Part shown: positions 7,063 to 12,285 of the stretch, in pieces
Numbering within the stretch: position 1 is the stretch's first letter
Layout of the letters: every line of letters starts with the position of its first letter
Origin: Candidatus Omnitrophota bacterium
Lineage (GTDB): Bacteria > Omnitrophota > Gorgyraeia > Gygaellales > Profunditerraquicolaceae
Direction: 5' to 3'
DNA: 14,121 nucleotides
NCBI GenBank assembly: GCA_903882345.1
Contig: CAIRWO010000134.1
Span: 1 to 14,121 of the forward strand
Program-made: the position numbers and the translations under genes
The notes under the pieces: generated by a model
Seen by the model: the letters and a program-made list of their open reading frames with translations, nothing else
The model's database searches: none
Told to the model about the DNA's origin: nothing

Positions 7063-8280
7063 TCATCGCGGCTGCTGCTGATTGATTGAGCTGTATACGG
7101 TTTCCCAACCTATTGCCTTCAGGCATTTATTATCCCTGCAGGAAGATTTACGGTGATTAAGCGCGGAAAGGCAGGGCGAACACGCCAATTCAGAATAGAA
7201 AATGAAATTATTTACGCCTAACGGACCGAAAACACGCGGGCTTTCCGGGCCGAAAATAATGATTTTTTTTATCTTCGACAGCGCGGCGATATGCCCGAGT
7301 CCGCAGTCATTGGAAATCAACCCTGCAGAAACACTAAAAAGCGCAGGGAGTTCGGCGATCTCGGTCTTATCAACCAGGTTTATGCACTGCTTACTGTTGA
7401 CCTCTTTAAGCAACTCCCCGGCCTTCTTAGCAGCCTCTTTTGTGCCGATAAGCACTATATAGTTCTTCTTGTCTTCTAGGATCTTTTTTGCCAGACTGAT
7501 GAAATTCTCCAACGGCCACTCCCTTAGCGGGAGCATTCCCTCCCCGGGATTTAAAAGGAATACCCGGCTGTCCTGGCCAACCCCGAACCCCTTTAAGGTA
7601 TTTTTTGCTTTTTCCAGCTCATTTTGCGCCGGGATAATTTCCGGCAAGATAATATCCTTATCTTCAACTTTTTCTCCCAGCTCAGGGGAAGTTTTTTCTC
7701 TTTCCTGGACTACCTGCCACAAAGATAAATATGACTTACTGATATGGAACAGAGGATTATATTGCACCTTGTGCGTAAAGAGGTTTCCCCGGTATAGGCC
7801 TTCGTAATTATAGCGATGGAACCCTATCCTTTTGCCTGCAGCGCTTAAATAAGCCAAGATGGCGGTAAATCTTGAAAAAAACTCAAGGTCGAAAATAATA
7901 TCGATTTTTTCCCGGCGCATCCTGCGGATTACCCGAAACGTATCTATAATGAATGCCGCAGGGCCGGAATCCCTGATCGTAAGAATATTTTGCTCTTTGA
8001 TCAAGCCGGGGAACAAGCAGAAGATATCCCTGTTTCTCTGGAAGGTAATAAAAAACATCTCCGCCTCCGGCCGGTATTTTTTTACCCGTGCCAAAAGCGG
8101 ATAGGCTAAAACAATCGCTCCCATTTCCGATAATTTAATGAACATTACTTTCCGGGGGGCATCTTTAGCTGTCCTACCGGTAAGGCGCATTGCCCGGCCC
8201 GCAGCGCCGGCCACGCTCAGCAAAAAACACAAAGGAATACCCAACCAATAGTCGATAACCCGCATTAATTCAATATGCAT
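7063..8280 (-). CDS. Glycosyltransferase family 9 (ADP-heptose:LPS heptosyltransferase-like)
   Basis: 405 residues. After a hydrophobic N-terminal segment (YWLGIPLCFLLSVAG, 11-25) comes the GT9 start VMFIKLSEMGAIVLAYPLL (45-63), where the usual G-D is changed to M-G. The C-terminal Rossmann domain has the nucleotide-sugar binding features LLNPGEG (242-248) with the REWP element (253-256), VLIGT (276-280), the family signature SNDCGLGHIAA (323-333) and IFGPESP (342-348). A Cys cluster (C367, C370, C381, C386) near the end is common in bacterial GT9 proteins. The family adds heptose or related sugars to lipid A core or other envelope glycans on the cytoplasmic side. The ATG at 8280 follows GGGAG by about 6 nt. 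It is the first gene of the operon GT9, TMTC-B, membrane protein, TMTC-A, and its promoter lies immediately upstream. The sugar transferred is not predictable. Confidence 0.88.
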   Translation of the reverse strand: MHIELMRVIDYWLGIPLCFLLSVAGAAGRAMRLTGRTAKDAPRKVMFIKLSEMGAIVLAYPLLARVKKYRPEAEMFFITFQRNRDIFCLFPGLIKEQNILTIRDSGPAAFIIDTFRVIRRMRREKIDIIFDLEFFSRFTAILAYLSAAGKRIGFHRYNYEGLYRGNLFTHKVQYNPLFHISKSYLSLWQVVQEREKTSPELGEKVEDKDIILPEIIPAQNELEKAKNTLKGFGVGQDSRVFLLNPGEGMLPLREWPLENFISLAKKILEDKKNYIVLIGTKEAAKKAGELLKEVNSKQCINLVDKTEIAELPALFSVSAGLISNDCGLGHIAALSKIKKIIIFGPESPRVFGPLGVNNFIFYSELACSPCLSALNHRKSSCRDNKCLKAIGWETVYSSINQQQPR

Positions 8281-8289
8281 AAGCAGCTC

Positions 8290-8305
8290 CCGCTAAATTA
8301 TACCA
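8290..8305 (-). promoter_or_regulatory. Extended -10 promoter for the GT9/TMTC operon
   Basis: On the minus strand 8305-8297 reads TGG-TATAAT (hexamer 8302-8297), the same extended -10 type seen twice upstream of the ABC permease. The -35 region is poor. A start near 8290 gives a leader of about 10 nt that already contains the GGGAG ribosome binding site. Confidence 0.5.
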
Positions 8306-8364
8306 ACAAATGATTATTTTAGGAAACTAAATTTAAGTAAATACCTGCCTGATTCCGAGCGGCA

Positions 8365-8393
8365 TTGACAGAGCGCGTAATCTATGCTAGCGT
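8365..8393 (+). promoter_or_regulatory. Promoter for STT3-like gene B
   Basis: A consensus TTGACA (8365-8370) is followed by a 17-bp spacer and TAGCGT (8388-8393), with TGC in the extended -10 position. A start near 8400 would leave only 3-4 nt before the ATG at 8404, so the message may be almost leaderless; no SD is visible. The TTG of this -35 box is in frame with the gene and can be mistaken for a start codon. Confidence 0.45.
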
Positions 8394-8403
8394 ATTTAAA
8401 ACT

Positions 8404-9894
8404 ATGGCTAAAATTAAAAATTTCTTCCTCTCAAATTCAGCTGTTATCTGTGCCGCAGCCTGCCTCTTATTGTATTTTACCTTCATCCAGTTCATCTCAA
8501 TAACCTTCTACGACCCCGACAGCTATTACCACGCGGCAGTAACAAATTTCATAAAAAACTCCGGCTTCCGGTATCAGTTCCACTGGGCGCAATTCTCTTT
8601 ATTTAAAGATTTTTTTTCGGATAAGGACTTCCTCTTTCACCTCTTGTCCGTCCCCTTCTTCTACCTTAGCGATAATTTAGTTACCGCGGGTAAATACGCA
8701 ACGATATTTTATAATATCCTGTTTATTTTTGTCTATGCCTTTATCCTGAGGAAATACCTTTCTGATTTTCTGGCTGCCTTATTCCTGCTTTTGCCGGCGC
8801 TCTCCTCAACCTTTATCGCCTTTTTCAGCCAGTTCCGCTCTGTTACACTCTCAAATATCCTTACGCTTTTGGCGATATACTTTATGACTAACAAAAGGCT
8901 GGTCGGCGTCTTTATCGTATCGCTGCTCTACCCGCTGGCCCATATCTCGTTTTTTATGCTCATACCGTTCGTGCTTATCTGCGAGATTATAAGATACGCC
9001 GTAAATAAAGAATTTTCCCTGCGTAACCTCTATACGGTATTGATCGGGATGCTGCTGGGGATGTTTATTCATCCTAATTTCCCCAATAACTTCCTTTCCT
9101 TACACCTAAACGGCATCCTTGTGCCATTCTATACGATCACAAAAGTTAAAATGGACTTTGGCGGAGAATTCAATTCACCTCTTACCAGCTTTGCTCTTAT
9201 CAATAACTTTACAGTATTCTTTACGTTTAACTTTGTTTTATGGATGTCGCTCTTCGTAAAGAAAAAATGGAGCTTTTCTACCCTTGTCTGGCTGGGCTGC
9301 AGCAATATTTATCTGGCGCTTTCCTTTTTCAGTAACAGGTATTGGTATCCGACACATGCACTGTTCTATGTTTTCTTTGCTTCGTATGTAAAGGACATTT
9401 TAGAAGGGGTAGAATGGAAAAGGGTTTTTCCAAAGGTGAGCTTATTCATCGGCCTGTATCTGGCGGCCAATTTAATAACCTTTCCAATGAACTTAAAAAA
9501 CGTGAATGAATACATATATTTTTTTACTACTAACAATATGCAATACGCAAAAGCTGCCGAGTGGATGAAAATAAATATCCCTGCGGGAGAAACGGTCTAC
9601 CATGCATCCTGGAGCGATTCGCCTTATTTTATCTGCCTGAACCCGAAAAACAACTACCTGAACGTACTAGACCCGATATACATGTTTTACCGCTATCCCG
9701 GAGAATTCGCGCTTTACCAGGATCTGATCTGGGGAAGGATAGAAAAACCTTACGAAGCCCTTCGGCAAGTATTCAAGGTTAATTACGGTTTTACCAGGAA
9801 AGAAACGCCGTTATATTTCCAGATTATAGCAGACCCCAAGCATTTTAAGATCGTCTATGAAAACAATATGGGGATTATTTTTAAATTAATTTAA
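8404..9894 (+). CDS. STT3-like GT-C superfamily polytopic membrane protein (copy B)
   Basis: 496 residues from the ATG at 8404. I reject the in-frame TTG at 8365 because it lies in a promoter -35 box and the N-terminus from 8404 aligns with paralogue A. The topology is as in copy A, with about ten membrane helices and a soluble C-terminal region. The putative metal-binding loop reads DPDSYYH (37-43), followed by LFKDFFSDKDFLFH. The C-terminal region has WMKINIP and ASWSDSPYF (W403, D405, P407), in the position of the STT3 WWDYG motif but with W-S-D-S-P. Conserved blocks shared with copy A include FSDKD, NRYWY, YFICLNPK, NYLNVLDPIYMFYRYP and IIFKL at the C-terminus. This points to two functional enzymes with the same chemistry, perhaps for different donors or acceptors. 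It is divergent from the GT9 operon and ends 8 bp from the convergent TIGR04073-like gene. The oligosaccharyltransferase-like role is inferred from motif positions only. Confidence 0.7.
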   Translation: MAKIKNFFLSNSAVICAAACLLLYFTFIQFISITFYDPDSYYHAAVTNFIKNSGFRYQFHWAQFSLFKDFFSDKDFLFHLLSVPFFYLSDNLVTAGKYATIFYNILFIFVYAFILRKYLSDFLAALFLLLPALSSTFIAFFSQFRSVTLSNILTLLAIYFMTNKRLVGVFIVSLLYPLAHISFFMLIPFVLICEIIRYAVNKEFSLRNLYTVLIGMLLGMFIHPNFPNNFLSLHLNGILVPFYTITKVKMDFGGEFNSPLTSFALINNFTVFFTFNFVLWMSLFVKKKWSFSTLVWLGCSNIYLALSFFSNRYWYPTHALFYVFFASYVKDILEGVEWKRVFPKVSLFIGLYLAANLITFPMNLKNVNEYIYFFTTNNMQYAKAAEWMKINIPAGETVYHASWSDSPYFICLNPKNNYLNVLDPIYMFYRYPGEFALYQDLIWGRIEKPYEALRQVFKVNYGFTRKETPLYFQIIADPKHFKIVYENNMGIIFKLI

Positions 9895-9902
9895 CTCACC
9901 CG

Positions 9903-10385
9903 CTACCACCTAAGCAGATCGATCTTGAACCCCTGGTCAGGCTGCCTGACTTTATACTCCGGTTCCATCAAGGGCTTATCGTAAGGGGGCAGGCCGCATG
10001 TGGCCATATCAAACGCCCCTGATACTCCGCGCGCAATACCGGAAAGCACACCCTCGCCAAAACCCAATGTCCAGCCTGCCAGCGCGTTATCTTTTTCGGA
10101 TACTTCAGCTACCTGCCGCGGCACGTCGGTCCAGGATGTTGCGGCATTGATTGCACCCACGCCAATTTTGTTTGCCGGTGAATCCTCATCAGCACTGCTC
10201 TCTTCGTTTACTGATTTCAGGTAAGCCGAAGTAACCATGGAAGAATCTTTTTCCGGTTGCAAAGACCTGACCTGATACGTACCCAAGTTTGTCAAAGGCG
10301 ATACCGCTTCAGTCTGGGCATAAGCATTGGCAGCTAGAAACAAGATAACACTAAGGCCGAGAACAAATACCAGCGTTTTCCTCAT
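9903..10385 (-). CDS. Exported protein, exosortase system-associated TIGR04073-like family
   Basis: 160 residues with a signal peptide (basic MRK, hydrophobic core, cleavage likely after AYA at residue 23). A low-complexity acidic/Ser stretch (55-70) follows. The conserved part is NKIGVGAINAATSWTDVPRQ (72-91), then LAGWTLGFGEGVLSGIARGV (102-121), DMATCGLP (126-133) and MEPEYKV (140-146). Gly-rich amphipathic pieces and a closing 'xEPEY' element are what I associate with the TIGR04073 exosortase-associated family, whose molecular function is unknown. Amphipathic Gly-rich segments suggest association with a membrane or with a surface assembly. The SD (AGGAGG, 7 nt spacing) is near-perfect. Expression appears to be controlled by the structured leader upstream, including a c-di-GMP-I riboswitch candidate and an intrinsic terminator. 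No exosortase or PEP-CTERM protein is visible in this window. Confidence 0.7.
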   Translation of the reverse strand: MRKTLVFVLGLSVILFLAANAYAQTEAVSPLTNLGTYQVRSLQPEKDSSMVTSAYLKSVNEESSADEDSPANKIGVGAINAATSWTDVPRQVAEVSEKDNALAGWTLGFGEGVLSGIARGVSGAFDMATCGLPPYDKPLMEPEYKVRQPDQGFKIDLLRW

Positions 10386-10392
10386 CTTACTA

Positions 10393-10443
10393 CCTCCTCC
10401 CGCAGAAAGCGGGACACCAACTCATCCTATAGAGTTGGGTGTC
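10393..10443 (-). promoter_or_regulatory. Tandem hairpins abutting the SD of the TIGR04073-like gene
   Basis: On the minus strand GACACCCAACTC (10443-10432) pairs with GAGTTGGTGTC (10423-10413) with one bulged C, around an 8-nt loop. It is followed directly by CCCGC-TTTCT-GCGGG (10413-10399). The second hairpin ends at the base before AGGAGG (10398-10393), 7 nt from the ATG at 10385. The hairpins may modulate initiation or protect the message; there is no T-run, so they are not terminators. Confidence 0.6.
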
Positions 10444-10453
10444 ATAGAAACAT
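10442..10453 (-). other. Three-codon leader ORF (Met-Phe-Leu-stop)
   Basis: ATG-TTT-CTA-TGA at 10453-10442 is preceded by GGAGGAGG (10464-10457), a very strong SD although only 3-6 nt away. Its stop codon overlaps the base of the hairpin at 10443-10413. It lies after the terminator and before the real start codon, so a ribosome stopping here could affect the hairpin. It may be fortuitous. Confidence 0.35.
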
Positions 10454-10486
10454 GGCCCTCCTCCGGGGCAACTTATTTAATTTAAT

Positions 10487-10516
10487 AAAAAAGCCCTAAA
10501 GGCAAACCTTAGGGCT
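10487..10516 (-). terminator. Intrinsic terminator in the leader of the TIGR04073-like gene
   Basis: On the minus strand AGCCCTAA (10516-10509) pairs perfectly with TTAGGGCT (10499-10492). The apical GG/CC pairs close a TTTG loop with one bulged T, and six T residues (10492-10487) follow. The gene starts about 100 nt further downstream, so this is an attenuator rather than an end-of-gene terminator. There is no T-run on the other side, so it works leftwards only. Confidence 0.8.
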
Positions 10517-10525
10517 AGATAAACA

Positions 10526-10555
10526 AAGAACCTTGAGGGTTAACTCAAGGTTCTT
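10526..10555 (-). promoter_or_regulatory. 12-bp leader hairpin between aptamer and terminator
   Basis: AAGAACCTTGAG (10555-10544) pairs perfectly with CTCAAGGTTCTT (10537-10526) around a TTAACC loop. The sequence after it (TGTTTATC) is only moderately T-rich, so it is at best a weak terminator. It may act as a spacer helix that brings the aptamer 5' strand close to the terminator. Confidence 0.7.
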
Positions 10556-10568
10556 AACTACCCCCTTT

Positions 10569-10684
10569 GGTAACGCAGCCTCCCGCTTACTTCAGCAAGG
10601 CGCCCAAATCAATCGGATGATTTGGCGCCCGCTTACTGCGGGACTGTCGCTTTGCGCCCTAAGATTGCTCTTAGTTTGCCTTTA
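10569..10684 (-). ncRNA. Cyclic di-GMP-I (GEMM) riboswitch aptamer candidate
   Basis: The minus-strand RNA has the GEMM-I core in order. AAAGGCAAAC (10683-10674) comes first. Its last C opens a 6-bp hairpin (CTAAGA / TCTTAG) capped by a GCAA tetraloop of the GNRA class at 10668-10665. Then come GGCGCAAAGC (10658-10649), a second long arm, and GGCTGCGTTACC (10580-10569). In the Vibrio cholerae Vc2 structure the ligand is held by the two Gs of this GGCAAAC strand, the first A of CAAAG and a C in the final GUUACC; equivalents are present here. The second arm is long: CAG/CTG, CCCG/CGGG, CAGTAA/TTGCTG, GGCGCC/GGCGCC and AAATCA/TGATTT. I could not confirm a tetraloop receptor by eye. Followed by a terminator, it would control the exported TIGR04073-like protein. 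Confidence 0.75.
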
Positions 10685-10719
10685 TCAGTAGGTACTCCAG
10701 ACTTTCAAATTACATAATA

Positions 10720-10747
10720 AGTATAACACATTTCCCCGGCTTGTCAA
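10720..10747 (-). promoter_or_regulatory. Strong promoter for the riboswitch leader / TIGR04073-like gene
   Basis: The minus strand reads TTGACA (10747-10742), a 16-bp spacer and TATACT (10725-10720), with TGT directly before the -10 (extended). The -35 box includes the TGA stop codon of the upstream FAD oxidoreductase. A start near 10713 leaves about 30 nt before the aptamer and gives a leader near 330 nt. Confidence 0.75.
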
Positions 10748-11865
10748 GACAGCCGCTTTTTAACGATCCTCTCTACTAATCTGCCGATAGATAGGCAGGC
10801 GGTAAGGCCGGGGGACTCAATACCGACAAGATTTATCAAGCCGGGTAAGCCGTTATCCGACTCCTCTTTTATCAAGAAATCCCTGAATGGCTCGCCAGGG
10901 CCCTGCAGCTTCGGCCGGATGCCGGAGATATCCGGGCTGATCGCTGCAAGTTTTATAAACGGCAGGAATTGCCGCACGCTTTCATAAAAATCCCCCTGCT
11001 TGGCCGCATCGACATTGTAATCTATCTTATCCACGTATTGATCATCTGGCCCTAAGCGCAGGCATCCGGCCAGATCTAAAGTTGCGTGTATGCCCAAACC
11101 TGCCCTGTTATTTTTCGGCACAGGATAAACCAGCCTGTTGATAAAACCGCATGCGCTGGCATCCGCACGGAAATAATCTCCTTTACAATACTTTAATTTG
11201 TAATCATCCCTAGCTATGCCTGCCATGGCCGCTATCTTGTCCGAATTTAACCCCGCAGAATTGATCAGGGTTGTGGTCGTAAAACTAAAACTGCCTTCTT
11301 TTTTATCTTCCACCCGGACAGCGAACCCCTCCTTTGTCCTGTCAATATCTACCGCTTGCGTATCATAGGCGATCTGGCCACCCTTTTCTTTAATTTCCCA
11401 GGCCAGGCTCTTCATCAAGCCGTGAGAATCAATTATGCCGCTGGAAGGCGAATAAATAGCTGCCTTGCTTTCCACGGCTGGTTCAATTTTCTTTATTTCA
11501 TCATGCGAGAGCAATTGTAAATCGTTCAGGCCGCTGCGCTGCCCGTTCTTCAGCAGGTTTTCCAGATCCCGGATCTCATCGTCCTTGATCGCCACAATAA
11601 GCTTACCTGTATTTTTATAAGCGATCTTATTTTTACGGCAAAACTCATAAAGCAGCTGCTTGCCTTCTATACAGGTCTTTGCCTTTAAGGAACCAGCCGG
11701 ATAGTAGATGCCCGCGTGGATGACCTCGCTGTTGCGGGAACTGGTTTCCTGCCCGAAAGAGAGATTTTTTTCAATCACCAGCACGTCTTTTCCGGAGCAG
11801 GCTAATTCCCTTGCTACGGCAAGGCCGATGACCCCTGCCCCGATTACCGTGATCTGTGCTCCCAC
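10744..11865 (-). CDS. FAD-dependent oxidoreductase, L-2-hydroxyglutarate oxidase (LhgO)-like
   Basis: 373 residues beginning with GTG at 11865, preceded by a GGGGA SD inside the end of the upstream gene. The N-terminus has the FAD-binding Rossmann motif VIGAGVIGLAVARE (7-20: G9, G11, G14) ending in VLVIEK with E32. The next conserved block SSRNSEVIHAGIYYPAGSLKA (42-62) is characteristic of the LhgO/L2HGDH branch of the DAO superfamily, as is GKLIVA. SSGIIDSHGL and the C-terminal GIRPKLQGPG plus GIESPGLTACLSIG are the usual FAD-pyrophosphate segments. LhgO oxidises L-2-hydroxyglutarate to 2-oxoglutarate and passes electrons to the membrane quinone pool. At 373 residues this one is shorter than E. 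coli LhgO (about 420), so another 2-hydroxy-acid substrate is possible. It is third in the GT2, YjbQ, oxidoreductase cluster, 3 nt after YjbQ. No terminator is seen after it; the next promoter starts in its stop codon. Confidence 0.85.
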   Translation of the reverse strand: MGAQITVIGAGVIGLAVARELACSGKDVLVIEKNLSFGQETSSRNSEVIHAGIYYPAGSLKAKTCIEGKQLLYEFCRKNKIAYKNTGKLIVAIKDDEIRDLENLLKNGQRSGLNDLQLLSHDEIKKIEPAVESKAAIYSPSSGIIDSHGLMKSLAWEIKEKGGQIAYDTQAVDIDRTKEGFAVRVEDKKEGSFSFTTTTLINSAGLNSDKIAAMAGIARDDYKLKYCKGDYFRADASACGFINRLVYPVPKNNRAGLGIHATLDLAGCLRLGPDDQYVDKIDYNVDAAKQGDFYESVRQFLPFIKLAAISPDISGIRPKLQGPGEPFRDFLIKEESDNGLPGLINLVGIESPGLTACLSIGRLVERIVKKRLS

Positions 11866-11868
11866 TGT

Positions 11869-12285
11869 TTATTCCCCGATTATTTTGATCAACACGCGTT
11901 TCCTGCGTTGGCCGTCAAACTCACCGTAAAAAATCTGTTCCCACGGCCCGAAATCTAACCTAGCGCTGGTCACGGCCACTACCACTTCCCTGCCCATCAC
12001 CTGCCTCTTTAAATGCGCATCGCCATTGTCTTCTCCGGACAGATTATGTTTATATTTATCTTTGCCATAAGGCGCCAATTTTTCCAGCCACAGCGAAAAA
12101 TCTCCCTGCAGGCCCTCTTCGTCATCGTTAATGAAGACGCTGGAGGTTATGTGCATCGCATTCACCAGGCAAAGCCCTTCTTTTATGCCGCTTTTTTGAA
12201 GTTCCTCTTGGACCAGCGCAGTGATATTGATAAACTCTTGCCTGTTTTTGGTATTGAACCAAAGGTATTGGGTATGCGCTTTCAT
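11869..12285 (-). CDS. YjbQ / UPF0047 family protein
   Basis: 138 residues, full length for the family. The conserved features are LVNAMHITSSVFINDDEEGL (40-59, with H45), YKHN (78-81), GEDNGDAHLKRQVMG (84-98) and FGPWEQIFYGEFDG (112-125). They give the compact trimeric fold of UPF0047 and its conserved His/Glu/Asp cluster. Members are annotated as 'secondary thiamine-phosphate synthase' because some complement a thiE defect, but the physiological role is unsettled. Its ATG overlaps the stop of the GT2 gene by ATGA, so it is translationally coupled to it. No link to thiamine genes is seen here. The family call is secure, the function is not. Confidence 0.9.
   Translation of the reverse strand: MKAHTQYLWFNTKNRQEFINITALVQEELQKSGIKEGLCLVNAMHITSSVFINDDEEGLQGDFSLWLEKLAPYGKDKYKHNLSGEDNGDAHLKRQVMGREVVVAVTSARLDFGPWEQIFYGEFDGQRRKRVLIKIIGE

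Noticed and set aside
8365..8403. In-frame TTG extending the STT3-like gene B by 13 codons
   Set aside because: The TTG belongs to a consensus TTGACA -35 box, has no SD, and the paralogue aligns from the ATG at 8404.
10631..10642. Local hairpin CCCGC-AGTAA-GCGGG inside the aptamer region as a separate element
   Set aside because: The same CCCG is better used in the long second arm of the aptamer, pairing with CGGG at 10585-10582; the local hairpin is kept only as an alternative fold.
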